Source of the DNA: Actinocatenispora sera
GTDB taxonomy: Bacteria; Actinomycetota; Actinomycetes; Mycobacteriales; Micromonosporaceae
Direction: 5' to 3'
DNA: 64,000 bases
NCBI RefSeq assembly: GCF_018324685.1
Contig: NZ_AP023354.1
Span: forward strand, 124,001-188,000
The translations under genes were made by a program, and so were the position numbers. This document shows positions 47,054-55,018 of the stretch, one piece after another (the first letter of the stretch is position 1; each line of letters opens with the position of its first letter). The notes below the pieces were generated by a model that was not told the origin of the DNA, ran no database searches, and worked only from the letters and a program-made list of their open reading frames with translations.

Positions 47054-48394
47054 ATGTCCGACCCCCGATGGCTGACGACCGAGCAGGCAGCGCAGCTCCT
47101 CGGCGTCAAGGCCGCCACCGTGTACGCGTACGTCAGCCGCGGCCAGCTCACCCGGCACCGCGGGCCCGACCGGCGCAGCTCCCGGTTCGACCGGGCCGAG
47201 GTGGAACGGGTCGCCGCCCGGGCGCGCCGGGGCGGTCGCGCCGGCGCGCTCGACGTGGTGCTGGACACCGAGCTGACGCTGCTCGACCCGGCCGGCCGGC
47301 TCTACTTCCGCGGCCGCGACGCCACCACGCTGGCCACCCGGCCGTTCGAGCAGGTCGCCGAGCTGCTCTGGGCCGACCCGACCGCCAATGCGATCGCCGA
47401 CTCGACCGCCAATACGGCCGCCGATGCAACCAGCGATCCGACCGCCGATGCGATCGCCGATCCGATCGGCCGACCCGCGCCCGGGGGTGCGACGGGGCAG
47501 GCCGGACCGGCCGCGCAGGGGCAGCCGGAGGCCGCCGGTTGGGCCGCGGACGAGCGGATGCTCGCCGTGGTGCGCGCGGTGCAGGCGGCGCTGCCGGCGG
47601 GCACCCCGCCGGCCGACCGGTTCCGGGTCACCGTGGCCGCGCTGCCGGCGACCGACCCCTTCCGGTACGACCAAAGGCCGGCGGCGGTGGCCGCGACCGG
47701 CCGGGGGCTGATCGCCGCCGCGATCGACGCCCTGCCGCGCCGCAGCACACCGGTCGACGACGGCATCGCCGCCCGGCTGTGGGCCGGCTGCGCCGACCGG
47801 CCGCCGAGTCCGCCCGAGCTGCGCGCGTTCGACGCCGCGCTGGTGCTCAGCGCCGACCACGAACTCGCGGTCAGCGCGCTCGCCGCGCGGGTGGCCGCGT
47901 CGGCCCGGGCCGACCCGTACCTGGCGGTGCTGGCCGGGTTGGCGGCGCTCGGTGGCGGGTTGCACGGCGGTTCGGTCGGCGCCGCCGAGGCGATGCTCGC
48001 CGAGCTGGCGGCGGGCCGTACCGTCGCCGACCTGGTGGCGGACCGGTTCGGGGCGGGCGACCCGGTGCCGGGCTTCGGCCACGCCGTCTACACCGGTACC
48101 GATCCGCGCGCCGAGGCGGTGCTGCGGATGCTCGACCCGGACGGCCCGCTGGCCGGAAGGCTCGGCGAGTTGGTCGCGGCGGTGGGCCGGCACGGTGGCC
48201 CGCGGCCCAACTTCGACCTGGCGCTCGGCGCGCTCGCCGTGACGTTCGGTCTCGCACCGGGCAGCGCCGAGGCCGTGTTCGTGCTCGGCCGGTGCGCGGG
48301 GCTGCTCGGCCACACGATCGAGGAGTACCGGCACCGCTTCCGGTTCCGCCCGCGCGCCGTCTACGTCGGCACCGCACCGTCCACACCGGACTGA
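47054..48394 (+). CDS. citrate-synthase-like protein with N-terminal MerR/excisionase-type HTH
   Basis: A 446-residue protein. Residues 5-60 are a MerR/excisionase-type HTH (LTTEQAAQLLGVKAATVYAYVSRGQL). The rest follows the citrate synthase fold: YFRGRDATTL, SADHELAVSALAAR (His of the first catalytic motif), GGGLHGGSVGAAEAML (second His), GFGHAVYTGTDPRAEAVL, PNFDLALGAL (catalytic Asp) and a C-terminal GRCAGLLGHTIEEYR. The usual Arg of GFGHRVY is Ala. A Thr/Ala/Asp-rich repeat insert (about 110-140) interrupts the domain. Such HTH-citrate-synthase proteins exist in actinobacteria, often as pairs; here only one is seen. It may be a metabolite-sensing regulator or a (methyl)citrate synthase. The start is set by the leaderless -10. 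Confidence 0.85.
   Translation: MSDPRWLTTEQAAQLLGVKAATVYAYVSRGQLTRHRGPDRRSSRFDRAEVERVAARARRGGRAGALDVVLDTELTLLDPAGRLYFRGRDATTLATRPFEQVAELLWADPTANAIADSTANTAADATSDPTADAIADPIGRPAPGGATGQAGPAAQGQPEAAGWAADERMLAVVRAVQAALPAGTPPADRFRVTVAALPATDPFRYDQRPAAVAATGRGLIAAAIDALPRRSTPVDDGIAARLWAGCADRPPSPPELRAFDAALVLSADHELAVSALAARVAASARADPYLAVLAGLAALGGGLHGGSVGAAEAMLAELAAGRTVADLVADRFGAGDPVPGFGHAVYTGTDPRAEAVLRMLDPDGPLAGRLGELVAAVGRHGGPRPNFDLALGALAVTFGLAPGSAEAVFVLGRCAGLLGHTIEEYRHRFRFRPRAVYVGTAPSTPD
47377..47466 (+). repeat. degenerate 24-bp in-frame repeats
   Basis: About three imperfect 24-bp units of CGACCGCCAATGCGATCGC type plus partial copies, encoding DPTANAIA, DSTANTAA, DATS, DPTADAIA and DPIG. They expand a loop of the citrate-synthase-like protein. 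Confidence 0.7.
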
Positions 48395-48446
48395 CGCGGT
48401 ACCGGCGGCGAGCGTCCCGGCCCCTCGTCGGTTGCCGCGGAGCGGA

Positions 48447-48545
48447 TCAGGCGGCCGGGCGGAACGCGGCGACGGTGGCGCCCTCCGGGTCGGTGACGAT
48501 CGCGTACGACGGTGTCGCCGGCGCGGATCACCCGGCCTGGCGGGT
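48447..48545 (-). pseudogene. decayed remnant of a VOC/glyoxalase-domain gene
   Basis: On the minus strand, PSYAIVTDPEGATVAAFRPAA followed by TGA at 48447 is the typical C-terminus of a VOC-family protein. The expected preceding segment GRVIRAGDT appears just upstream but in another frame, and no further domain is found. It therefore looks like a short relic in the 308-bp gap between the citrate-synthase-like and Nudix genes. Confidence 0.5.
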
Positions 48546-48702
48546 TCTCTTCTCGGTGGTCCGGTCGAGGAGCTGTCGGTGGAAGCCGGTGGCGGTGGTG
48601 CGCTTCGCCCGGGCCGGCGATGCGTACCGCCGGGCTGCGCGACGCCGGTACGGCCGAGCAGTCCACTGTGGATAGTCGGCCGCGGCGTGGCAGAATCGGC
48701 GC

Positions 48703-49179
48703 GTGTTGACCCCGATCCTCGCCACCCTCGGCTACGTCACCGACGGCCGCAACGTGCTGCTGATGCACCGCGACAAGCGGCCCGACGACCTGCACTACGG
48801 GCACTACAACGGGCTGGGCGGCAAGCTCGAGCCGGACGAGGACGTCGCCGCCGGCATGCGCCGCGAGATCGCCGAGGAGTCCGGCCTCACGGTCGAACGG
48901 ATGACCCTGCGCGGCACCATCTCCTGGCCCGGCTTCGGCCACCACGGTGCCGACTGGTTCGGCTTCCTGTTCCGGATCACCGAATGGCGGGGTACCGCGC
49001 ACGCCGGCAACCACGAGGGCACCCTGGAGTGGGTGCCGCTGGAACGGCTGTTCGAGCTGCCGATGTGGCCGAGCGACCGGCTGTTCCTGCCGATGGTGTT
49101 CGACGACGACCCGACGCCGTTCCACGGCTGCATGCCCTTCGAGCACGGCGAGATGACCTCCTGGTCGTACTCCCGCTGA
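48703..49179 (+). CDS. Nudix hydrolase, MutT / 8-oxo-dGTP diphosphatase-like
   Basis: A 158-residue Nudix hydrolase with an intact Nudix box, GGKLEPDEDVAAGMRREIAEESGL, preceded by RDKRPDDLHYGHYNGLG, as in 8-oxo-dGTP diphosphatases (MTH1-like). It probably sanitises oxidised nucleotides, but the substrate is inferred. The GTG at 48703 follows a -10-like CAGAAT by 6 nt and has no ribosome-binding site. Confidence 0.88.
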   Translation: MLTPILATLGYVTDGRNVLLMHRDKRPDDLHYGHYNGLGGKLEPDEDVAAGMRREIAEESGLTVERMTLRGTISWPGFGHHGADWFGFLFRITEWRGTAHAGNHEGTLEWVPLERLFELPMWPSDRLFLPMVFDDDPTPFHGCMPFEHGEMTSWSYSR

Positions 49180-49379
49180 CGCCGCCGTCCCCGGCAGACC
49201 GTCTACTGTGGATGTGGCGGCGCCCAGGCGCGGGCCGACCGTCCGCCGGCGCGGGCTGCTCACCGCGGCCGGGTTGCGCGCCGCGGGCCGGCGGCCCGGC
49301 GGGGGGTCGGGTGGCCGGGCGGTGATGCGGCGGCGAGCATGTCGGCGGCCACCGGACACCGGGCCGGAACGCGGCGTCG

Positions 49380-49385
49380 TAGGCT
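49380..49385 (+). promoter_or_regulatory. leaderless -10 of the DUF2269-like gene
   Basis: TAGGCT lies 6 nt before the ATG at 49392. Confidence 0.5.
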
Positions 49386-49391
49386 CACGTC

Positions 49392-49835
49392 ATGTTCACG
49401 GTGTTGTTGACGATTCACGTGGTACTGGCGGTCTTCCTGGTCGGCCCGGTGGCGGTGCTCCCGATGACCGCGCTGCGCGCGATCCGGCAGCGTGACGCCG
49501 CCGGAGTACGCAGCGGTGCGCGGCAGACCGCGGTGTTCGGGTTCGGCTCGATCCTGGTGTTCCTGTTCGGCTTCGGCGTGATGGGCAGCAAGCCGGACTG
49601 GTTCAGCTTCTCCGACCTGTGGCTGCTGCTCTCGGTCATCGCGTACGTCGTGGCGATCGTGCTGACGCTCGCCCTGGTGGTGCCCGACCTGCGGCGGGCG
49701 TCCCGCGCGCTGGAGGCCGACCCGGTCGACGACGCCAAGCTGGCTGCGCTGCGCGGCCGGATCAGCGCGATCGCCGGGCTGGCCAGCCTGCTGTTCCTGT
49801 TCATCGTCGTGCTGATGGTCGCCCGGCCGTTCTGA
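49392..49835 (+). CDS. four-helix membrane protein (DUF2269-like)
   Basis: A 147-residue membrane protein with four TM segments (LLTIHVVLAVFLVGPVAVLP, TAVFGFGSILVFLFGFGVMG, LWLLLSVIAYVVAIVLTLALVV, ISAIAGLASLLFLFIVVLMVA). The His in TIHVVLAVFLVGP near the first helix is typical of the DUF2269 family. Function unknown. The start follows the leaderless -10. Confidence 0.8.
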   Translation: MFTVLLTIHVVLAVFLVGPVAVLPMTALRAIRQRDAAGVRSGARQTAVFGFGSILVFLFGFGVMGSKPDWFSFSDLWLLLSVIAYVVAIVLTLALVVPDLRRASRALEADPVDDAKLAALRGRISAIAGLASLLFLFIVVLMVARPF

Positions 49836-49897
49836 TCCGGCCGCGCCGGGCGGTGGCCGCGTCGGTCGGTGGCCGCGCCGGGCTGCCCCCGCGAGGT

Positions 49898-49926
49898 CGT
49901 GCCGACCGGAGGGTTCGGTCGGCACG
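49898..49926. terminator. bidirectional hairpin between convergent genes
   Basis: CGTGCCGACC and GGTCGGCACG form a perfect 10-bp stem between the DUF2269-like gene and the convergent amidase gene. Confidence 0.6.
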
Positions 49927-49966
49927 GCTGACCCGGCCGACGCCGAGAGGACGAGCGCGGCGGCGC

Positions 49967-51337
49967 TCAGGACTCGGGCTGCGGGTAACCCGGAGCGTGC
50001 CGCGGCCAGGGGGCGGCCGCCTCCAACTGGGCAGCGACGCCGAGCAGCAGCCACTCGCTGCCGGGCGGGCCGACCAGTTGCACGCCGACGGGCAGGCCGT
50101 CCGGCCGGGTCCCCGCCGGTACGGTCAGCGCCGGCAGCGCCGCCACGTTCCAGGGCGCCGCGTACGGAGCGTAGCGCACCGCGGTCAGCACGTTGGGCAG
50201 CCAGCCGCGGGACGACCAGCGGCGGGCGGCCGGCGGCGGCCCCGCCAGTACCGGTGTGAGCAGCAGGTCGTGCCGTTCGAAGAAGGCCAGGCTGTCGTCG
50301 CGCCACCGCTCCGCGTCCGCCTGGCGGACCAGCCCGTGGCCGAAGGCGAACGCGCCGATCCGGGCGTGCCGGCGGGTACGCGGCTGCAGCGTCTCCGGGC
50401 CGAACCGCTCGGCGTCGGCGTACGCGGCGGCGAACCAGCGGGCCATGGTGGCCTTGACCAGCCGGGGCGGGTAGTGCGGGTCGGCCCGCCGGGCGCTGTG
50501 CCCGAGCCCGACCAGGACCCGGGCGATCCGGCCGACGGCGTCGCGTACCGGGGTGTCGGGCAGCACGCCGACCACGGGGCTGCGCAGCGAGACGGCGACG
50601 TTCAGCCGGGGCGGTTCGGCGGGCCGGCGGCCGACCAGCCGGCCACCGCTGTCGGCCAGTACGGCGTGGCCGAGCGCGGCGTCCGCGACCGTCCCGGCGA
50701 GGATGCCGTTCTCCGCCATGCCGAACCAGTCGGTCTCGCCGATGTCCGCCGGCACCACGCCGCGGCCGGGCTTGAGCGCCACCAGGCCGCAGCAGGCGGC
50801 CGGGATGCGCAGCGAACCGAGACCGTCGTTGCCGTGCGCGATCGGCACCATGCCGGCGGCCACCGCCGCGGCCGACCCGCCGGACGAGCCGCCCGGCGTG
50901 TGGTCGAGCTGCCACGGGTTGCGGGTGATCGCGGTCTCGTCGTCGGTGACCGGGAACAGCGCCAGCTCCGGCATCCGGGTGGTACCGACGACGACGGCGC
51001 CGGCGCCGCGCAGCCGGTGGACCACCTCGTGGTCGGCCTCGGCGGGCGGCAGGCTCGCGGCGGCCGACCCGTACCAGAGGGTCTCGCCGGCGATCGGCAC
51101 GTTCTCCTTGACGGCGACCGGGACCCCGGCGAGGGCGAGCCCGCCGAGGTCGGGCAGGTCGTCGATGACGTTCGCCTCGCCGAGCGCGGGCACCGTGCGG
51201 ACCTCGCGGAAGGCGTGCAGTTGCGCGTCGGCAGCGGGCAGCGCGCGCAGGTGCTCGTCGACCACCTCACCGGCGGTGGCGTCGCCGCGCCGTACCGCCC
51301 GCGCGATCTCGCCCGCCGTGGCACCGACCCAAGCCAT
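49967..51337 (-). CDS. amidase signature family protein
   Basis: A 456-residue amidase. The Ser-cisSer-Lys triad is visible: Lys in VPVAVKENVPIAG, cis-Ser in TPGGSSGGSAAAVAAG, and the nucleophilic Ser in GNDGLGSLRIPAACCG. Most of the family hydrolyses small amides; GatA is less likely, as gatB/gatC are absent. The ATG at 51337 has AAGGGGGC upstream. The gene stands alone. Confidence 0.9.
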   Translation of the reverse strand: MAWVGATAGEIARAVRRGDATAGEVVDEHLRALPAADAQLHAFREVRTVPALGEANVIDDLPDLGGLALAGVPVAVKENVPIAGETLWYGSAAASLPPAEADHEVVHRLRGAGAVVVGTTRMPELALFPVTDDETAITRNPWQLDHTPGGSSGGSAAAVAAGMVPIAHGNDGLGSLRIPAACCGLVALKPGRGVVPADIGETDWFGMAENGILAGTVADAALGHAVLADSGGRLVGRRPAEPPRLNVAVSLRSPVVGVLPDTPVRDAVGRIARVLVGLGHSARRADPHYPPRLVKATMARWFAAAYADAERFGPETLQPRTRRHARIGAFAFGHGLVRQADAERWRDDSLAFFERHDLLLTPVLAGPPPAARRWSSRGWLPNVLTAVRYAPYAAPWNVAALPALTVPAGTRPDGLPVGVQLVGPPGSEWLLLGVAAQLEAAAPWPRHAPGYPQPES

Positions 51338-51457
51338 GACCCCGCCCCCTTTTCGGCAGCAGCGCGTCCATGGTGCCAGTCCCGGCCCCGATGCAGACAT
51401 CCAGGTACAGCATGTGACACGAGATCACGTACGGTCACCCGGCGCGGGTTCGGGCCA

Positions 51458-51814
51458 CTACTGCGGGATGGGGCCGTAGGCGCCGAGGCCCTCGACGACG
51501 AGGCCGTCGCGCAGGCGGAGCACCTCGCTGACCGAGCGGCCCGCCTCGTTGCGGTAGTTGATCACCACGGTGTCCAGGCAGACCTGTACGCCGGTGACGG
51601 TGAAGTGCAGGTTGGGCAGCCGCGCCAGCCCGGCGGTCCAGTACTCCCGGAGGGCCGGCTTGCCGACGATCGTGTCGGTGCCGACGACGGTCGCCGCGAA
51701 CGGGGACCGGAACACCACGTCCTCGGCGTAGCCGGCGAGGACCCGGTCGAGGTCGTGCGAGTTCCAGTTGGCTGCCCAGCTCACGGCGAACCGCAGCGCG
51801 TCGTCGATGTCCAC
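51458..51814 (-). CDS. SnoaL/NTF2-like domain protein
   Basis: A 118-residue SnoaL-like protein: AVSWAANWNSHDLDRVLAGYAEDVVFRSPFAA, GKPALREYWTAGLARLPNLHFTVTG, VINYRNEAGRSVSEVLRL. Substrate unknown. The GTG at 51814 follows TAGGGT by 6 nt, indicating a leaderless message. Confidence 0.82.
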   Translation of the reverse strand: MDIDDALRFAVSWAANWNSHDLDRVLAGYAEDVVFRSPFAATVVGTDTIVGKPALREYWTAGLARLPNLHFTVTGVQVCLDTVVINYRNEAGRSVSEVLRLRDGLVVEGLGAYGPIPQ

Positions 51815-51820
51815 ACCGGC

Positions 51821-51826
51821 ACCCTA
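51821..51826 (-). promoter_or_regulatory. leaderless -10 of the SnoaL-like gene
   Basis: TAGGGT lies 6 nt before the GTG at 51814 on the minus strand. Confidence 0.5.
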
Positions 51827-51876
51827 CCGGCGCCGGTGACGCGGCCCGGGCACCATTTCCAGATGCTGGGCGAGCC

Positions 51877-51907
51877 GCGGGTTCGCTTGGCGCACAAGCG
51901 AACCCGC
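51877..51907 (-). terminator. metB hairpin terminator
   Basis: GCGGGTTCGCTTG and CAAGCGAACCCGC form a perfect 13-bp stem with a 5-nt loop, 60 bp beyond the metB stop. Confidence 0.75.
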
Positions 51908-51966
51908 ACGCGGGTGACGGCGCGACCCGGCCGCCGTGGCGGACCGGCCGCGCCGCGACGGGACCG

Positions 51967-53106
51967 TCAGGCGAGCGCCTGGTCGAGATCGGCGAGCAGG
52001 TCGTCGACGTTCTCGATCCCGACCGACAGCCGGACGAGGTCGTTCGGCACCTCCAGCGGCGAGCCGGCAGCGCTGGCGTGGGTCATCCGGCCGGGGTGCT
52101 CGATCAGCGACTCGACCCCGCCGAGCGACTCGGCCAGGGTGAACAGCTTCGCCCGGTCGCAGACCCGGACCGCGGCGTCGGTGCCGGCGGCGAGCCGGAA
52201 GCTGACCATCCCGCCGTACCGGCGCATCTGCTTCGCCGCGGTCTCGTGCCCGGGGTGGGTCTCCAGGCCCGGGTACAGCACCGAGGCGACGGCGTCGTGG
52301 TTGGCCAGGAACGCGGCGACGCGTTCGGCGTTGTCGCAGTGCCGGTCCATCCGTACCGCGAGGGTCTTGGCGCCGCGCAGGGTCAGCCAGGCGTCGAACG
52401 GGCCGGCCACCGCGCCCATCGAGTTGGAGTGGAACGCGATCGCCTCGGCGGTCTCGTCGTCGTCGACCACCAGCGCACCGCCGACCACGTCGGAGTGCCC
52501 GCCCAGGTACTTGGTGGTGGAGTGCACCACGACGTCGGCACCGAGCTGCAGCGGCCGCTGCAGGTACGGCGAGGCGAACGTGTTGTCCACCACCAGCTTG
52601 GCGCCGTGCTCGTGGGTCAGGCCGGCGAGCGCGGTGATGTCGGCGATCGACAGCAGCGGGTTGGTCGGCGTCTCGCACCAGACGAGCTTGGTGGAATCGG
52701 TCAGCGCCGCCCGCACGCTGTCCACATCGGACAGCTTGGCCGCGGTCCAGGACAGCCCCCACCGCGCGGCGACCTTGCTGAACAGCCGGAACGTCCCGCC
52801 GTAGGCGTCGTCCGGGATCACCACGTGATCACCGGGCTGGCACAGGGTGCGCAGCAGGGTGTCCTCGGCGGCCATCCCGGATGCGAACGCGAAGCCACGC
52901 CGGCCGCCTTCCAGCGCGGCGAGGCAGTCCTCCAGGGCGGCCCGGGTCGGGTTCTTCGTCCGGGAGTACTCGTAGCCTTCCCGGGTGCCGCCGACCCCGT
53001 CCTGCGCGTAGGTGGACGTGGCGTAGATGGGTGGGATCACCGCGCCGGTGCGGGGATCCGGCTCCTGCCCGGCATGGATGGCAAGAGTCTCGAAACTCTG
53101 GTTCAT
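51967..53106 (-). CDS. metB: cystathionine gamma-synthase/lyase
   Basis: A 379-residue PLP enzyme of the Cys/Met metabolism family. The PLP lysine lies in VVHSTTKYLGGHSDVVGGAL; other family motifs are YEYSRTKNPTRAALE, FASGMAAEDTLL, ETPTNPLL, VVDNTFASPYLQRPL and LAESLGGVESLIEHPGRMTHAS. It joins cysteine with an activated homoserine, or cleaves cystathionine; many actinobacterial members do both. With cbs 3.3 kb away, it could serve either direction of transsulfuration. The ATG follows TAGGCT by 6 nt (leaderless). Confidence 0.94.
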   Translation of the reverse strand: MNQSFETLAIHAGQEPDPRTGAVIPPIYATSTYAQDGVGGTREGYEYSRTKNPTRAALEDCLAALEGGRRGFAFASGMAAEDTLLRTLCQPGDHVVIPDDAYGGTFRLFSKVAARWGLSWTAAKLSDVDSVRAALTDSTKLVWCETPTNPLLSIADITALAGLTHEHGAKLVVDNTFASPYLQRPLQLGADVVVHSTTKYLGGHSDVVGGALVVDDDETAEAIAFHSNSMGAVAGPFDAWLTLRGAKTLAVRMDRHCDNAERVAAFLANHDAVASVLYPGLETHPGHETAAKQMRRYGGMVSFRLAAGTDAAVRVCDRAKLFTLAESLGGVESLIEHPGRMTHASAAGSPLEVPNDLVRLSVGIENVDDLLADLDQALA

Positions 53107-53112
53107 TGGGCG

Positions 53113-53118
53113 AGCCTA
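53113..53118 (-). promoter_or_regulatory. leaderless -10 of metB
   Basis: TAGGCT lies 6 nt before the metB ATG on the minus strand. Confidence 0.5.
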
Positions 53119-53159
53119 ACGGGTCGGTCGGCCCTCGGGCGCCGACCCGGGCCGGCCCG

Positions 53160-53165
53160 TAGGGT
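53160..53165 (+). promoter_or_regulatory. leaderless -10 of the HIT gene
   Basis: TAGGGT lies 6 nt before the GTG at 53172. Confidence 0.5.
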
Positions 53166-53171
53166 GTTGCC

Positions 53172-53582
53172 GTGGCGGACTGTCTGTTCTGTGCGATCGT
53201 GGCCGGCGCGGTGCCGGCGCAGGTGGTACTCGACGAGCCGGTCGCGGTGGCGTTCCTGGACGCGCGGCCGGTCTTCAAGGGCCACACCCTGGTGGTACCG
53301 CGGGTGCACCGGACGACGTTGACCGATATGCCGGCAGACGACCTCGGTGCCTTCTTCGGCGTGGTGCAGCGGATCACCGGTGCCGTGCAGACCGGACTGG
53401 GCGCGGCGGGCAGCTTCGTGGCGCTCAACAACACGGTCAGCCAGAGCGTGCCGCACCTGCACGTGCACGTGGTCCCGCGCAACCGCAAGGACGGGCTGCG
53501 CGGCTTCTTCTGGCCCCGGACGAAGTACGCGGACGAGGCCGAAGCGGCCGACTTCGCCGCCCGGATCCGCGCGGCGCTGTAG
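53172..53582 (+). CDS. HIT family nucleotide hydrolase
   Basis: A 136-residue histidine-triad protein: [20 protein letters not shown] with the paired Cys, [10 protein letters not shown], and the triad [13 protein letters not shown]. It probably hydrolyses dinucleotides or AMP conjugates. A GTG start preceded by TAGGGT shows a leaderless gene. It is divergent from metB. Confidence 0.92.
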   Translation: MADCLFCAIVAGAVPAQVVLDEPVAVAFLDARPVFKGHTLVVPRVHRTTLTDMPADDLGAFFGVVQRITGAVQTGLGAAGSFVALNNTVSQSVPHLHVHVVPRNRKDGLRGFFWPRTKYADEAEAADFAARIRAAL

Positions 53583-53624
53583 CCGCTGCCGCCGGGAACA
53601 GCGGGCGGGCCGATGCCGTTGCTA

Positions 53625-53663
53625 CTGGTGAGTCACCAGCGAGTTTCGCCGGTGAATCACCAG
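53625..53663. promoter_or_regulatory. two palindromic operator-like sites before msrA
   Basis: CTGGTGAGTCACCAG (53625-53639, perfect 7-1-7) and CCGGTGAATCACCAG (53649-53663, one mismatch) lie 24 bp centre to centre, the second ending just before the msrA ribosome-binding site. Two nearly identical dyads at this distance indicate cooperative repressor or activator binding. Confidence 0.65.
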
Positions 53664-53677
53664 CGAGGAGGGACGAC

Positions 53678-54340
53678 GTGAACCTGTTCGGCCACTCGAC
53701 CAGGATGCCCACCGCCGACCAGCTGCTGCCGGGCCGACCGGAGGCGATGCCGGTCGCCGACCGGCACACCGTGCTGGACGCGCCGCTGCGCGGCCCCTGG
53801 CCCGAGGGCTACCGGGTCGCCGTGTTCGGGATGGGCTGTTTCTGGGGCGCCGAGCGGATCTTCTGGCAGCTGCCAGGGGTCTACTCGACCGCGGCCGGCT
53901 ACGCCGGCGGCAGCACTCCGAACCCGACGTACGAGGAGGTCTGCTCGGGTGGCACCGGGCACGCCGAGGTAGTGCAGGTGGTGTACGACCCGGCGAAGGT
54001 CTCGTACGAGCAGCTGCTGAAGACGTTCTGGGAGAACCACGACCCGACGCAGGGCATGCGGCAGGGCAACGACCGCGGCACCCAGTACCGGTCGATCGTG
54101 TTGACCACCGACGCCGAGCAGGCGGCCGCCGCGGAGCGCACCAAGCAGGCGTTCCAGCCGGAGGTGACCGCGGCCGGGCTCGGCGCGATCACCACCGAGA
54201 TCGCGCCGCTGGCCGAGTTCTACTACGCCGAGGACTACCACCAGCAGTACCTGTCCGACGCGAAGAACCCGTACGGCTACTGCAATCACGGCCCGAACGG
54301 GCTGAGCTGCCCGATCGGCGTGGCCCGCACCGGTTCCTGA
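53678..54340 (+). CDS. msrA: peptide-methionine (S)-S-oxide reductase
   Basis: A 220-residue repair enzyme that reduces S-methionine sulfoxide in proteins. The catalytic motif is [42 protein letters not shown] and [23 protein letters not shown] are typical. A C-terminal Cys pair ([13 protein letters not shown]) supplies the resolving cysteines. It has the extended N-terminus (about 45 residues) usual for actinobacterial MsrA. The GTG at 53678 has GAGGAGGG upstream. Confidence 0.95.
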   Translation: MNLFGHSTRMPTADQLLPGRPEAMPVADRHTVLDAPLRGPWPEGYRVAVFGMGCFWGAERIFWQLPGVYSTAAGYAGGSTPNPTYEEVCSGGTGHAEVVQVVYDPAKVSYEQLLKTFWENHDPTQGMRQGNDRGTQYRSIVLTTDAEQAAAAERTKQAFQPEVTAAGLGAITTEIAPLAEFYYAEDYHQQYLSDAKNPYGYCNHGPNGLSCPIGVARTGS

Positions 54341-54364
54341 CCGACGATCGCCACCAGACGGTAC

Positions 54365-54393
54365 GACGGGAGTCGCTCGACGCGGCTCCCGTC
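54365..54393 (+). terminator. msrA hairpin terminator
   Basis: GACGGGAG and CTCCCGTC form an 8-bp perfect stem 25 bp beyond the msrA stop. The rest of 54341-54554 holds no gene I can support. Confidence 0.5.
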
Positions 54394-54554
54394 GGTGTCT
54401 GCCAAGGCAACCCTTCGTGACCAGTCGCGGACGTTGCCGGCGTGGCACGAAGACGGGATGAGCCGATTCGCGAGCCACCTGTACCTTCGTGTTCGACGCA
54501 CCGGAAAGCGGGAAGCGCGCCGGACACGCTGGTAGAACACGAGGGAGCAGCTCG

Positions 54555-54911
54555 ATGAGCGACGAGACCTACGAGGCCGACGTCAACGGCGACGGTGTCG
54601 ACGACACCATCGACGTGCAGCACGACGGCAACGACACCGAGTACCTGATCGACACCAACGGTGACGGCACCGCCGACTACCAGGGCGTCGACGAGGGCAG
54701 CGACGGCACCCTCGACGCCGTCGAGGCGGACACCAACGGCGACGGCACCGCCGACGTGACCGGCACCTACGACAGCAACGGCAACCTGACCTACGCCGCC
54801 GCGGACACCGATGGCGACGGCAGCTACGACCAGGCGGTCGCGCTGGGTTCCGACGGGCAGTACCACGAGGCCGACTACTCGGACCCGAACAACCCGTACA
54901 TGAACACCTGA
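54555..54911 (+). CDS. small acidic NGDG-repeat protein
   Basis: A 118-residue, Asp/Gly/Thr-rich acidic protein with four calcium-loop-like repeats: DVNGDGVDDTID, DTNGDGTADYQG, DTNGDGTADVTG and DTDGDGSYDQA, as in thrombospondin-3 or dockerin-type loops. There is no signal peptide or TM helix, so it may be cytoplasmic or exported without a standard signal. The ATG has GAGGGAG upstream. A terminator follows directly. A calcium-binding role is inferred from the loops. Confidence 0.8.
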   Translation: MSDETYEADVNGDGVDDTIDVQHDGNDTEYLIDTNGDGTADYQGVDEGSDGTLDAVEADTNGDGTADVTGTYDSNGNLTYAAADTDGDGSYDQAVALGSDGQYHEADYSDPNNPYMNT

Positions 54912-54924
54912 GCACCGCTCGACC

Positions 54925-54966
54925 ACGGCGGGCCGCCCCGGTTTCGGGGTCGGCCCGCCGTCGTTT
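54925..54966 (+). terminator. intrinsic terminator with T-run
   Basis: ACGGCGGGCC and GGCCCGCCGT form a 10-bp stem followed by CGTTTTT, the clearest rho-independent terminator in the window. An inner CCCCGG/CCGGGG-like pairing strengthens the hairpin. Confidence 0.85.
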
Positions 54967-55006
54967 TTGCCGCGGTCCACCCGGCGGTCGGGCCGGGTCC
55001 GGGCAG

Positions 55007-55012
55007 TACCCT
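55007..55012 (+). promoter_or_regulatory. leaderless -10 of the GNAT gene
   Basis: TACCCT lies 6 nt before the ATG at 55019. Confidence 0.5.
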
Positions 55013-55018
55013 CGCGGC

